In this document: in pieces, positions 1 through 12,496 of the stretch
Layout: every line of letters begins with the position of its first letter
Numbering within the stretch: position 1 is the first letter of the stretch
From: Palaemon carinicauda
Taxonomy: Eukaryota > Arthropoda > Malacostraca > Decapoda > Palaemonidae
DNA: 64,000 bases
Direction: 5' to 3'
Assembly (NCBI RefSeq): GCF_036898095.1
Contig: NC_090746.1
Span: 53,655,841-53,719,840 of the forward strand
The notes under the pieces: generated by a model
Told to the model about the DNA's origin: nothing
Databases searched by the model: none
The model's input: the letters and a program-made list of their open reading frames with translations, nothing else
Program-made: the position numbers and the translations under genes

Positions 1-6
1 ATTTCC

Positions 7-2108
7 ATGAGTGGTTTACGAGTAAGGGTTTTAGAACCGCGAGCAAGTGCGGTACCAACACCTCCGCCTCTGTCTCCGGCTTCTATCACCTCTAGCGGCA
101 GGCCTATACTCTTTCCAGAAAGGTTTAAGGAGCCTTCTAATAGGTATGCCAATGCGCCTATTAGGCCAGACCGTCCTCTTCGCTTGACGAAGGAGCACCT
201 ATTGTTGCCACAGAAACACTCTCCTACATCCACGCAGGCTCCCTCTAAGGTTCCTCCTAGAAGACGTTCTCCTCCCCTTGGACACGCTAGGGAAACCCAG
301 GACTTATCAAAGGGTGCTGAGCTCCCTGCATGGGTTAGTACCTTCCTAACTGCCCTGTATAAGTCCTTTGGTGTGGCTCCTCCACCGCCACAGCTCCCAA
401 CTGTTCCAGTCAGGGCTACTCCTCAGATTTCCTTAGAGTCTGTCTCGAGCTTGTCTCATAGGAGTTCTGATCCTTATCTGGATAACCTTCCCTTTACTCC
501 TGTGAAGGTGAGGAAGACCATGATTAAGCGACAGAAGAGGAGGATGAGAGGCGTAACTCCACTGGACGCCTATCTCATCCATCCTAGAATGAGTAGAGAC
601 ATTGGCTCTCCCAGGGAGATCTCTGTTGACCTCTTCAACCCTCAAGGAATTGAGGCACACTAGTTCCTTTGGACCAGCGTCCAATTTCCTAACCTCCACC
701 CAAGGAAGAGCCTACGGCTCCCATTGCTAAGGCTTCGGCTATTGGGTGTCCCTAAACCCTCGCAAGTGCCTCCTTCCACCATCTTGAAGAAACACTTCCC
801 TGCACGAAGGCAATCCAAAGTCACCAAAACCAAACCCAAGAACGTCAAGGCAAGGGAAGCCCGTTTGGCAGAGGCAAACAGGAGGTCCCCTGTTGCAGGT
901 CCCTCAATTGATCCAGTTGACGACCCTGACCTACCTCAAGCTCTGGATGTGAGCCTGGAGGGAGAACCATTGGACATGGATGACGAAAATCTTCCGAGGG
1001 CAGCTAGTCCGAACTTTCATTCGGAACAAGAGAGACGAGAGTGGGAACATACCTTTTGGCAGGTCTTCTCTTGCATGAGGCTGGGCTGTTAATTCCTGGT
1101 ACCACCACCTAGGAAGGAAAGGATATGGTTCTCGATTAGATCTTTGAGACTCAGAAGCCTCTTGAGACCAGTGCAGCCTTGCCCTGGTCTAAAGGCCTGA
1201 CAGCTGCCAAAAGAAAGGCTATTGCCCAGATAGCTGGAACTTTCAGTTCCTTGAGGGCAGTTTTCTCCTCACGGTCTTTACCACTTCCTTTCGTTTTACA
1301 AAGGAAGTATGATGAGATTGAGGGGAACTGTATTCCACCATGTCCCTCGACCCTTCGGTGAAATCTCTGACGAAGGGTCTTCCATCTCAAACCCTCTCTG
1401 CTTTGAGAGCCTCCCTCTCAGCAGTTGAGCTCCTCAACATAGAGAGAGGCGCAAAGTATGCCACGCAGGCTACTTGTGAATTGACCTATGGTTGGGGTCC
1501 TTTGGCTAGATGGTGCGCTTCCACGATCTTTCAGAGTCCGCTCGGAAGTCCTTAGAGTCTTTCCTTTATCGGGTACCCAAACTCTTTAGTTTTTGTCACA
1601 CCATGTTGTCAACTTGTGGGCGAATTTTATATTCAAGAAAAGGGATACTGTCATTGGAAAATTCCACAAACAAGTGCTGAAGGTGGAAGTCTAACATTTG
1701 AGGAATTCCACCCTTGAGGGTTCATCTCTCTTCATTCCTGAGGAGATCGAAAAGGCTGCTGAGCAATGGAGAAAATCGTCGAATGATTCTTTCCTCCATA
1801 GGGCCATGACATCAAGGCCCAATAAAAGACCATCCCAGTCTTCAGTTGGTCAGCAGGCTATTTCTAACTCAACTTCCAGGTCCTCAGGACCTACTAAGGT
1901 GTCCAAACGTCCCTTTCAGTCCAAAGGCCAGAAAGGAAACAAGTCTTTCAGAGGAAAGAGGGGAGCAAAAGGGAATGGCCAAGGTGGTCTCCTGCAAAGA
2001 ATGGCAATCCTCAGCACCTACCACCTGTGGGAGGATGCCTGCAGCACCTCTGGCAAAGGTGGCAGCATCAAGGGGCAAATCCATGGATGGTCGAAGTGGT
2101 CGTCATAG
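7..2108 (+). pseudogene. gag-like region of element A, fragmented
   Basis: Several frames succeed one another: 7-663, 724-1092, 1179-1361, 1340-1555 and 1698-2108. The first part is Pro/Ser-rich and basic. Later parts are helical-looking and end in a Lys/Arg/Gly-rich tail at about 1900-2000, as in DIRS gag proteins. The stretch FIPEEIEKAAEQW near 1730-1770 sits just before the basic tail. A comparable FPEELVKDL stretch sits just before the basic tail of the gag at 17440-19848. No zinc knuckle is seen. The assignment rests mainly on position before the RT and on this tail, so it is less certain than the RT and YR calls. Confidence 0.55.
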
Positions 2109-3450
2109 GGTATCATGTCCCTTTCATTCAATCTCTCCCTCCTCTGACTTGGGATCTAGTACACTTAAGCTTCTATGCGAAGGGATCAGCAAAGGAGCTG
2201 GCCCTCCAAGCTGAAGTCCAGACCATGCTGCAGAAGGGTGCTCTCCAAGAGGTTGTGGATGGGTCTCCAGTCTTTCATAGTCAAATATTTCAAGTGAAAA
2301 GGGCATCTGGAGGCTGGAGACCAGTCATCAATCTCTCTCCCCTGAACAAATTTGCTCAACAGACTCGGTTCAGGATGGAGACGGCAGACATGGTCATCCA
2401 GGCGGTTTGGCCAAGGGACTTAATGTGCACACTGGATCTGAAGGATGCATACTTCCAGATCACAATCCATCCATCTTCAAGGAAGAATCTCAGATTCATA
2501 GACGAGTACAGAATATACCAATTTGTCACACCATGTTGTCAACTTGTGGGCGAATTTTATATTCAAGAAAAGGGATACTGTCATTGGAAAATTCCACAAA
2601 CAAGTGCTGAAGGTGGAAGTCTAACATTTGAGGAATTCCACCCCTGAGGGTTCATCTCTCCATTCCTGAGGAGATCGAAAAGGCTGTTGAGCAATGGAGA
2701 AAATCGTCGCATGATTCTTTCCTCCATAGGGCCATGACATCAAGGCCCAATAAAAGACCATCCCAGTCTTCAGTTGGTCAGCAGGCTATTTCTAACTCAA
2801 CTTCCAGGTCCTCAGGACCTACTAAGGTGTCCAAACGTCCCTTTCAGTCCAAAGGCCAGAAAGGAAACAAGTCTTTCAGAGGAAAGAGGGGAGCAAAATG
2901 GAATGGCCAAGGTGGTCTCCTGCAAAGAATGGCAATCCTCAGCACCTACCACCTGTGGGAGGATGCCTGCAGCACCTCTGGCAAAGGTGGCAGCATCACA
3001 GGGCAAATCCATGGATGGTCGAAGTGGTCGTCATAGGGTATCATGTCCCTTTCATTCAATCTCTCCCTCCTCTGACTTGGGATCTAGTACACTTAAGCTT
3101 CTATGCGAAGGGATCAGCAAAGGAGCTGGCCCTCCAAGCTGAAGTCCAGACCATGCTGCAGAAGGGTGCTCTCCAAGAGGTTGTGGATGGGTCTCCAGTC
3201 TTTCATAGTCAAATATTTCAAGTGAAAAGGGCATCTGGAGGCTGGAGACCAGTCATCAATCTCTCTCCCCTGAACAAATTTGCTCAACAGACTCGGTTCA
3301 GGATGGAGACGGCAGACACAGTCATCCAGGCGGTTCGGCCAAGGGACTTAATGTGCACACTGGATCTGAAGGATGCATACTTCCAGATCACAATCCATCC
3401 ATCTTCAAGGAAGAATCTCAGATTCATAGACGAGTACAGAATATACCAAT
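1593..3450 (+). repeat. 928-929 bp direct tandem duplication inside element A
   Basis: Unit 1 spans about 1593-2522 and unit 2 spans 2523-3450. Both begin with TTTGTCACACCATGTTGTCA and both run to ATATACCAATT. They differ by a handful of substitutions and a one-base indel near 1732. The duplication repeats the gag tail and the first half of the RT. Only the second unit continues into the rest of the RT at 3451. The copies are similar enough to be far younger than the element itself. Confidence 0.9.
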
Positions 3451-4671
3451 TCAAGATTCTCTGCTTTGGTCTCGCGGCAGGACCTCAGGTCTTTACCAGT
3501 GTTTGCCCTAATGTTATCTTGGGCCCACAGGAATGGCATTCATCTCCTCAGATATCTAGACAATTGGCTGCTTCTGGCAGACTCGGAGGCGATCCTTCTT
3601 CGTCCCCGAGACATGCTTCTCGAGTTTTCTCAGGATCTGGGAGTCTCGATAAATCTCGAAAAGTCATCACTGCTTCCTTCACAGACTGGTATACCTCGGT
3701 ATGATAATAGACACCGTCCAATAGAAAGTCTTCCCATCAGATGAAAGAGTACACAGGCTGAGAGAAGTGGCATTACCCTTCCTCAGACAGGAAGATCTAC
3801 CGCCCCATCGTTGGTTGAGTCTGTTTGGTCACCTAACCTCTCTCCTCCGTTAGTTCCAGACAGCCGCCTCAGGATAAGATCCCTGCAGTGACAGCTAAAG
3901 TCTGTGTGGAGCCAACACTTAGATCTGCCGGACACTCTAGTTCCAATTACTCAGGAACAAGTGACGGACCTGCTTTGGTGGGTGGCAGACGAAAACCTTT
4001 GCATAGGTCAAGATCTTCTCATCCCTCCTCCGGACTTGATGCTCTTTACAGATGCATCAAAAGAAGGATGGGCGCCCACTTGCTGCATCACACGATCTCC
4101 AGCCTTTGGTCAGAATCAAAAAGGTACCAGCACATAAATCTCCTAGAGATGAGGGCAGCATACCTAGCTAGCCCTTCATCAGTTCCAACAGCTGCTGGCA
4201 GGCCACTTGATCATATTGATGAGCAACACCACCACAGTGGTGGCTTTCATAAACAAACAAGACGGTACCTTTTCGCAGCCTCTATGCCATTTTGCAGTAG
4301 AGATTCTCAGATGGTCAGAAGAACAGTCGGTGTCCTTATCAGCTCGCTTCATACCAGGCAAGAGGATTGTGTTCGCGGACAATCTGAGCAGAACGACTCA
4401 GGTAGTAGGCTCTGAATGGTCTTTGAATCCTCTGATAGCCAACAAAGTCCTGACTTTGTGGGGTTCTGTGACTGGAGACCTGTTTGCAACATCTCTGAAC
4501 AGCAAGCTTCTGCTGTACTGTTCTCCAGTCCCAGACCCTCAGGCTCTATGGCAGGATGCACTTCAACAACGGTTGGACAACATTGACGTGTACACCTTTC
4601 TCGCGTTCTGTCTGATGAGAAGATTGCTCAACAAGACCAGAGCATCCAAAAGTCTAATGATGACCCTGTAG
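2027..4671 (+). pseudogene. Reverse transcriptase-RNase H (and start of MT) of element A, broken
   Basis: RT motifs are readable: GGWRPVINLSPLNKF and LDLKDAYFQITIHP in both tandem units (2300-2490 and 3240-3420), then ILCFGLAAGPQVF at 3451-3490. After a frameshift the catalytic box reads YLDN at 3553-3564, where an active RT has YLDD. The second aspartate is therefore lost. RNase H follows with FTDASKEGW (about 4045-4070) and, in another frame, FADNLSR (about 4375-4395). GDLFATS and YCSPVPDP at 4475-4540 match the start of the Dam-like methyltransferase domain of DIRS elements. At least three frame changes are needed to read through. Confidence 0.8.
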
Positions 4672-4871
4672 CTCCACTATGGCATCATGCAGAGCCGTTC
4701 CCGACATTCTGCAACTACTAGTATATCTCCCCCAGAGAACTCCCTTCATGACCAGATCTATGCAAACATCTACAGAACTATGCAGTTGCTTTGACCTCCC
4801 ACCTGGAGACTATCCAGCATTTCCTCTCTCTGAAGGGCTTTTTATAATAAGTTGCTGAGAGAATGTCCAGA

Positions 4872-5767
4872 TACTTGTATAAGTCCTTAGCCTCAGTGTA
4901 CCAGGTAAAATGGACAATCTTCTGTGGTTGGTGTCGTGGAAGGAATACTGTATCTCTCCTCTCGGTGCCTCTATTTCTGTAATAGTGTAGTTTTTTGTAT
5001 ACCTTCGAGAGGAAAAGCTCCTTTCAGTCTCGGCGGTGAAAGGCTATCGCTCAACCTTGAGCCTCACCTTTTAAGCTGAGATGAGTGGATTTTTCCTCTT
5101 CGTTGGAGCTTTCTTTACTCGTACGGAGTTATGAGATCACTTGCTCTCAGTCAGAGTTCAGGCCTCCTCCCTGGAACGTGGTTGGTATTTTGAGGTCCTT
5201 AAAAGGACCTCCCTACGAACCATTACGTCATGCAATTGACCAAAACCTCACATTGAAGATGCTGTCAGCTTTGTCCCTGAGTTCATTGCTAAGACTCAAA
5301 TCCCGGGGTACTAGACCCTAGATTCTGGCCCTTTCAGATTGAGAGTCTAGTTCTGTAACCAATGATCCAGATCAATTGTTACTGTGCCCAGTGAGGAGTT
5401 TGAGATATTACCTTAAACGCACTGCAGCAACACGGCCCAGACGAACATCAGTTTTTGTTAGCTACAGAACGGTTAAGAGGAGGATCACTAAGAACATTAT
5501 TTCATCCTGAAAATGCCAAGTGATTGAAAGAGCTCTAGTCCCTGATCCTCCTCCAGCTCGACAACCTGGAGCCCATGATGTCAGTGGCATCAGTACGCCC
5601 CTGGCATTTAAAAGCAACTTTTCTGTGTTGCAGGTATTACAGGCGTGCGTATGGAAACATCAAAATACGTTTACAGCCCACTATTTAAAAGACGTGACCC
5701 ACAGTCCTGTGGTGGCTGCTCAACAAGTGGTTTTAAGAAATACCTTGGGCTCCTTATTGGACAAGTA
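4872..5767 (+). pseudogene. Tyrosine recombinase remnant of element A
   Basis: The N-terminal SAM-like part is recognisable at about 4880-4935 (VYQVKWTIFCGWC), comparable with VYQSKWEVFRSWC in the intact recombinase at 21613-22806. The middle is destroyed by stops. The C-terminal catalytic part is readable at 5560-5767. It has HDVSG where HxxR is expected, so the second active-site arginine is a serine (5583-5585). The motif VWKHQNTFTAHYLKDV keeps the nucleophilic tyrosine (5692-5694). It ends at a TAG at 5767. The protein would be inactive. Confidence 0.75.
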
Positions 5768-6221
5768 GCAGATGGTTGAGAGCCTTGGTTACCCGGGTTA
5801 AGACTGGGATAAATAAAAGTATGTCTGGAATTTGCCTTTTTTCATCTTCCCCCCTCCCTTGGGTCCCTCTGCAAGCTGGCTTCAACCTCTGCAGGTAATT
5901 ATCACTTCCCTTGTGTAGCGTAGTATAGTCATAAATTAATATACTGTCCACATCCCCATTGCTTCCCACGAGGTAAGCATTGATAAACGTCTTTGTTAAT
6001 TCCTATATAAACTCGAAATGTGTTCATAGAAGACGTACATAGCTCTCATGACAATGAATTGCTCAGGCTGTTATCATACTCCCTTTGTATGTTTAGCGAG
6101 GTGTCAAGGTTTTCCCAAGACCACAGGCATATACTGTACTAGGTAAACCCGGGCAATGTCCATGCCAGAATTAGGAATTCTACCCTCTTAAGAGTGAATC
6201 ACTCACATAAATAACATAAAG

Positions 6222-6302
6222 GTTTGTTAGTATGGGAACAAATGACAAATTTGGAGATAATTTGTATTTTTTCCTAACTAATACAAACCAGTTGTTATTT
6301 AT
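6222..6302 (+). repeat. Internal complementary region (ICR) of element A
   Basis: Positions 6257-6293 are nearly the reverse complement of the element's right end at 6522-6562 (shared core TTTGTATTAGTTAG). The left half (6222-6256) would be the reverse complement of the missing left end. This arrangement of rc(left end) joined to rc(right end) is diagnostic of DIRS elements, where it templates the circular junction. Confidence 0.6.
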
Positions 6303-6562
6303 ATAAATTGGCCCTCCATCATCTGTCCCCCAGAAGTCATGCCTGCAATCAAAAAGTGACGTAGCTCACAGCTGTGAGTGTATATATAGAGGCGGCTGGG
6401 TACCCCCAGCCGCCACCGGCCTACCCACTCAAGCAGTTAGGCAGGGTTGCCACCTCCCACTTTTAGTCTAATGGCTACTTTCCAGCTTCGCCAGAAGATG
6501 ATCCACATAAATACCGTAACTATAGGTTTGTATTAGTTAGGGAAAATTATAAATTATCTCAG
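6303..6562 (+). repeat. Right inverted terminal repeat of element A
   Basis: The boundary is set by the match of 6522-6562 to the ICR just upstream. The repeat contains a short perfect inverted pair, GGCGGCTGG and CCAGCCGCC, around 6391-6413, which would form a hairpin. The partner left repeat is not in the window. Confidence 0.5.
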
Positions 6563-8217
6563 AATTTATCATGTTTTAAGGAATACCACAATCACCCTTT
6601 TAATGCAACATTTTATTATACATAAAGAACACTAAATTTAGAATATGTTGTGGTCTTGATATTTTCCTTTACCCTTGAAGTAATGTTGTCTCAATCTTTT
6701 TCTCCTTGTATATCATTAGCCATCCTTCCTTTTCATTAGAATGGAACTCATTAATTTTTGTTTTTTCTGCTCACTGTGTAGGGACGTTATTTGGCCAGTG
6801 TTATCATCTCGAGAATTAGTTTGGTTGACAGATTAGCTGTTACTACTTTAGTAGTAGCAGCTTTACCAGTGTTAATTTTTTTTGTTTTAATGTGTTATCT
6901 AACATCTTTTAGTTTGGTCAACTATCATACTATCTTTTATTATTTGACATTCAATTCCTAAGTGCATTTAACTAATTCGCTGTATCAACATCAATCACTG
7001 ATGTGAGGTTTTCTTTTAATGATGTCAAATGTATGGCGAGTTCCCTTTGCCCTCATGTGTTATGCACTTTCTCCTTAAGTGCTTGAGAATGGAACGTTTG
7101 AACTTACTTGATCTACAAACTTGACAACTAAGGGGACTGTTAATAGAGGCATGCGAAATTATTAAAGGAATAATAAATGTAGACTACAACAACCTATTCA
7201 TGCTTAACACAAATCACTCCAGAGGTAACAGATACTAACTGGAATTGAAAATATACAGTACTGTACATACAAAGTGCTGTTTCCAATGTATGTAGTAAAC
7301 AGCAACACTGAACAAATTCAAGAGCAAGTTATACATAATTATAAAACCTTTCTTAAACATATGAACTAATTTTCTCTATCCAAGAGCAAATGGAGTCTCC
7401 TTGGATGGACTTGAAAGTCCTTGAGGCATCCAAAATCTTTGTAACTCATATTAGTAGTCCAGAAAAAATCTTTCCATATAATATATGCAAAGTTATGATA
7501 ATAGTTCTACAATCTTAGTATGTGTTAAACCCTATAATTTCAATGGCTCTTGACTTTATAAATGTTACTATTTTGAGAGAGGGTTGAAATTTTTATGTTT
7601 AAATCCAGAATATATTGCAGTGTTCAAATGATAGATGCATGTTCAATAACATTTTGTATTATGCATTTTTTTTAATACATTGGGTCCACTATTTAATATC
7701 TGAAAATTGAGATGTGGATTATTCAAATCTAATCTTGTTGAATGATACCACACCTTAAACTGAACTCGTGGTTTATTTTCAACTTGCTTTGGTTTACACT
7801 TAATTCCAAAACCCAGTCCCTTTGGTGAGACATATGAGTCTTGGTGATCTTGTTACATTTATTTATATGTGCTTAATTGTGATTATAACATTTATTTTAA
7901 AGTTTAGTGCTATATGCATATAGTGTAAAATATATATTAGTAGTTTAATCATGTAAAGGTGGATAAAATACTTTTGTGCATTTATGATCCAATTCTGCAT
8001 TGTTGTAATAATTTTTTAATATATTGTTGCTTTAAGTAGTTATGGGTCATTCATATAAAGTGGGTTGTGATTAGTGAAGGAAACCAAGTAAAGAGAAAAA
8101 AAAAACTAAAAAGAAAATTGACTCCATTCTTCATTATTACAAGTTCCTGTAATTACAGTATGTCCCTTGCCTATCATGTTTACTCTAAATAATACTGGTT
8201 CATTGATTGTTTTTCAG
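6563..8217. other. AT-rich non-coding stretch, probable intron of a host gene
   Basis: No coding frame, RNA gene or clear repeat was recognised. The stretch ends in a good splice acceptor (TTTTTCAG at 8210-8217) before the exon at 8218, so at least its right part is likely intronic. Confidence 0.4.
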
Positions 8218-9012
8218 GCTGGCAATATCTCAAAGTCAAACTACATGGAGGACAGCTATCCCCGGAATATCAGCACAAAACCTGTCAGCGTGCCTCAGCA
8301 GTGTCATTCAGCAGAACTGGATAGTGATAGTGTCAGTATTGTTAATAAGCATGATGCACAAGAAGAAAAACAAAAAGTAACAGACACAACCATAAGTACT
8401 GCAAATGCGTTTAAAATCATGTCAGAGAAGGTAAATAAAGATAGTGCTGATGGTCCTTCTAAGGATAATAATGAAATTTCAAAGAAATCAGAAAATGCAG
8501 AAACCAAGGGCTGTATATCAAATAATCTTGTTCATAAAGAACAAAAACTGGTCACTAATAATGAGAGTGATGTTGTCTGTGATAGTACTGATACAAGTAA
8601 GACATCAGGTGGTGAAGGTGATAAGCATTTGACACATTCCCACAACCATAGAAGTAATCAGTGTGTTCCTGAATCACATTTGCCTTCTCAAACTGACTGT
8701 TCTAAAGTTTCTGAATCATGTACAAAAAGAGAGATGCTTAAGCTACACACAAATCCTGCTGCTAGATCTGACAATAAGGTAAAGAACAAGGGCTGTCATA
8801 ATGATAGTATACCTGGCAGTAGTGATGAACGGAAAATTTCCGCAGGAACCAAAGAACCCGACGGTTCAAATGCAGTATTAACGAAGAAGATTGAAGTGCA
8901 AATGGAAGTCTGTGAAACATCAAAAGGATTAGACACTACAAACCATAATGGATCATCAGCCACAACCAAACCAAGATCTCCAAACATTAATGAAACAAAA
9001 GATAGACCATGA
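8218..9012 (+). CDS. Probable last coding exon of an unrecognised host gene
   Basis: A phase-0 open frame of 264 codons follows a pyrimidine-rich splice acceptor (ATTGATTGTTTTTCAG|GCT) and ends at TGA 9010-9012. The frame is open a little further upstream, but the acceptor makes 8218 the likely coding start of this exon. The encoded segment is low-complexity and almost certainly disordered. It is rich in Ser, Asn, Lys, Asp, Glu and Thr, with about eight scattered cysteines. I see no transmembrane segment or known catalytic motif. Codon composition differs from the retrotransposons: AT-rich third positions and no RT or gag motifs. I do not recognise the family, and the upstream exons are not visible here. 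It could also be an isolated pseudo-exon. Confidence 0.55.
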   Translation, partial: AGNISKSNYMEDSYPRNISTKPVSVPQQCHSAELDSDSVSIVNKHDAQEEKQKVTDTTISTANAFKIMSEKVNKDSADGPSKDNNEISKKSENAETKGCISNNLVHKEQKLVTNNESDVVCDSTDTSKTSGGEGDKHLTHSHNHRSNQCVPESHLPSQTDCSKVSESCTKREMLKLHTNPAARSDNKVKNKGCHNDSIPGSSDERKISAGTKEPDGSNAVLTKKIEVQMEVCETSKGLDTTNHNGSSATTKPRSPNINETKDRP

Positions 9013-10084
9013 AGTTACAACTGTGTTGTGTGGTGGCAGTGTTTCATTGATCTTTTAGTGATTGAGGAGGGAGTAGTAAGTTAACATCTGTAAGTCTCTT
9101 GTATCCAATTGGTAAAACTACTTATTTAAGTCATAACGTAAGGAGTAGTATGCCATTTGGTATTCATCAGAAGAAATTAAGCCTGAGGTTTAACCTGCCA
9201 ATTCTCCTTCCCTGATTTTATGAAATGCTATGTTTCATGAACAAGTTTTGCTTTATTTTAAAGATTCTTTATGCACTGAAGTATTTCAGACCGATAAGGA
9301 AATACATAAAAAACATTATTACCTGATAATGATCAGTTCCTAACTGTGTTTGTTTATCCTTGTCGTGGCCATACATTGGTCATAGATGGTGTGTTTTTAT
9401 ATTGAATACTTGTAGAATCTTCTGTATTATTCTGTCAAAGCCAAATGGCTGCAATAGCAGTTGTAGCCTTCTGTATATATGATGGGTGGTATTTTTATAT
9501 GAACATAATTTTTTGAACGAGATATTCTACATGACCTCCTTCAAAAGATATGGTCGAATTTAATGTGCTTGAAGTCCTTTGTTGGTATTTAGTCTTTATT
9601 TTTCAGCTTGTTAAGACTATTTTTATAATGTTTATGTGCAGGGTAAATTATGTAGTCCAAAATTGGATTAATAATTATATAAATTTTAAGGCATATAAAG
9701 TAGATTGATCAATTCACAGGTATCACTTCAAGGAGACCACTGAAGTCAGGGTTAATTAGGTTTGGGTTATCCCCGAAGAGTAAGTCATATTTTAGCCTTG
9801 ATTAATTTGACTAAGGTACTGAAGCATTATAATTCATAGATAGTTTCATAACTAAGACAATATCTGGAATTTGATAACTTTTTCACCGCATTAAATATTT
9901 GAAAGTTGAATAGAGTAAAGTAATATTGTTTTATGCAACTGTGCAAGCCATTAGGTTGAAAAGGTTTATTTCCTTAGAGCACATTATTACCAATATTGAG
10001 TTGAAAAGAAATATTTAGCAAGTGGTTTTTTTTTTATGGCTGTATCTTTGGTTAGGCTCATGACATTTAGATATTCTTTTGAAA
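9013..10084 (+). other. Probable 3' UTR and AT-rich flank
   Basis: This follows the TGA at 9012 and holds no coding frame. A canonical AATAAA site was not convincingly located, although an ATTAAA lies near 9888. I see no recognisable repeat until the inverted arm that begins near 10085. Confidence 0.35.
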
Positions 10085-10272
10085 AAGAAAGTGTAAAAAA
10101 TGTATATAGCAGACAAGTCAGTATTGGATGTGACTTGATTTTATCTATCAGCAGTACCTCAACAGTTAGCTGCAGCTTTGGCAAATTTATCAGTGTTGCT
10201 TCTTGGTTGTAATTCAACTTCTATCTAGCAAAATCATCCTCATCTTTCTGTAAACTATTAAGGTAGTCAATT

Positions 10273-10407
<135 letters not shown>

Positions 10408-10447
10408 ATATTTTATGTATATATACCAGTATATACACATTTATTTA

Positions 10448-10492
<45 letters not shown>

Positions 10493-10797
10493 GTTAGCCA
10501 AGCTACAACCCTAGTTGGAAAGGCAAGATGCAATAAGCCCAAGGGCTCCAATAGGGAAAAAAATAGCCCAGTGAGGAAAGGAATTAAATAAATGATGAGA
10601 ACAAATTAACAATAAATCATTCTAAAAACAGTAACAACTTCAAAACAGATATGTCATGTATAAACTATAAAAAGACTTATGTCAACCTGTTCAACATGAA
10701 AACATTTGTTGCAACCTTGAACTTTTGAAGTTCTACTGATTCAACTACCCAATTTGGAAGATCGTTCCACAACTTGGTCACAGCTGGAATAAAACTT

Positions 10798-11848
10798 CTA
10801 GAATAAGTACTGTGTAGTATTGAGTCTCATGATGGAGAAGGCCTGGCCATAAGAATTAACTACCTGCCTAGTATTAAGAACATGATGGAATTGTCCAGGA
10901 AGATCTGAAGGTATAGGATGGTCAGAATTAAAAAAAATTGTACGCAACATGCTTAATGAACTAATTGAACGACAGTGCCAGAGATTAATATCTAGATGAG
11001 GAATAAGATATTTAATAGACCGTAAGTTTCTGTCCAACAAATTAAGATGAGAATCAGCAGCTAAAGACCAGACAGGAGAACAATACTCAAAGCAAGGTAG
11101 AATAAAAGAATTAAAACACTTCAGAATAGATTGATCACCAAAAATCTTGAAAGACTTTCTCAATAAGCCAATTTTTTGTGCAATGGAAGAAGACACAGAC
11201 TAATGCGTTTCTCAAAAGTAAATTTTGCTGTCGAGAATCACACCTAAAATTTTAAGTCGTACAAAGTTGAAGAAACATTATCAACACTGAGGTCTGTATG
11301 TTGAGGAGCCACTGTGCTTGATCTACTTACAATCATACTTTGAGTTTTGTTAGGGTTCAATTTCATACCCCATAATTTGCACCATGCACTAATTTTAGCT
11401 AAATCTCTATTAAGGGATTCAGCAACCCCAGATCTACATTCAGGGGATGGAATTGATGCAAAGAGAGTAGCATCATCTGCATATGCAACAAGCTTGTTTT
11501 CGAGGCCAAACTACATGTCGTGTATATAGTATGAAAAGTAATGGGCCAAGAACACTACCCTATGGAACATCATATATCACATTCCTATACTCACTATGGT
11601 GCCCATCAACAACAACTCTTTGAGATCTATTAAAAAAATGAATAATAATGCTAAGAAACGACCCACCCACTCCCAACTGTTTGAGTTTGAAAACAAGGGG
11701 GCTCATGATTAACACGGTCAAAGGTAGCACTAAAATTAAGGCCAATCATACGAACTTCCTGACCACAATTAAGGGATTTCTGTACAGCATTGAAGATTGT
11801 AAGAAGGGCATCACATGCTCCAAGGCCTTTATGAAAACCAAATTGCAA
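10798..11848 (-). pseudogene. LINE reverse transcriptase remnants
   Basis: The frame 11651-11848 contains FGFHKGLGACDALL and a degraded catalytic segment, LNFSATFDRVNHE, where the F/Y-D motif A is expected. The frame 11560-11745 continues with VPLVFKLKQLGVGG-like thumb sequence and ends at the VP of the VPQG motif. The frame 10798-11196 holds the typical C-terminal segment LPCFEYCSPVWSL. The YxDD box between about 11200 and 11550 could not be read. Several frames are needed, so it is dead. Confidence 0.7.
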
Positions 11849-12496
11849 ACTAGGGGATCGATGATTACCTTCAGCAAACCTATTAAGACGTTTTGCCAGA
11901 AGACGTTAAAAAGATAGTATGGGAATTATGGAAATTGGACAGTAATCAGTTGGAGTTGAGTTACCACAAACACATTTACATAGAGGAGTAACATTACCCA
12001 TTCTCCAACAAGTGCTAAAAGCTCCTCTTCTTGCTAACTTGCACAAAATAACATAACTTTGGAGCTAAGAACTCTGCAGTCTTTATAAAAAACAAAGGAA
12101 AAATACCATTTGGGTCTACACCTTCGTAAGCATCAAGGTCCATCAACAGGGCTTTAATTTCACCACATTGAAAAACTAAACTAGTTAGTTTAGCCTCAGG
12201 AAAACAGGAATGAGGAAGATCAAGTTTTTCATTACTCTGTGTACTGACAAAAACATCGGGCTGTTTTCCTTTGGACAGTGAGTGACTGAGCCATCTGGTT
12301 TAAGTAAAGGAAGAACTGTTGCATCTACACCAAAGAGTGAAGATTTAAGTCTTCTCTACTAATGAAATCAAGACATGATCAGATGTCCCAACTGAAGAAC
12401 CAACCTTATTGGTTATAACGCCAGGGGAGTCAGTGTATAGAGGTCCAAGCAATTACCAGACCTCTGAGTAGCTTCACTTATGATTTGCTCACAGTC

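Larger units (their letters stand above)
1..6562 (+). mobile_element. Element A: decayed DIRS-like YR retrotransposon, left end outside window
   Basis: Broken reading frames follow the order gag-like, RT-RNase H-MT start, tyrosine recombinase. An internal complementary region and a right terminal repeat come after them. The RT reads as the DIRS type (a DLKDAYF motif, then a YLDN catalytic box) and the recombinase tail reads HYLKDV. Many stops and frameshifts, plus a 0.93-kb internal tandem duplication, mark it as dead. The left ITR and the start of gag lie before base 1. It belongs to the same broad group as the element at 16781-23532 but is clearly a different family at the sequence level. 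Confidence 0.8.

Noticed and set aside
10441..10491. ATT repeat as a CRISPR-like or regulatory array
   Set aside because: It is the simple tail of a LINE 3' end. There are no spacers.
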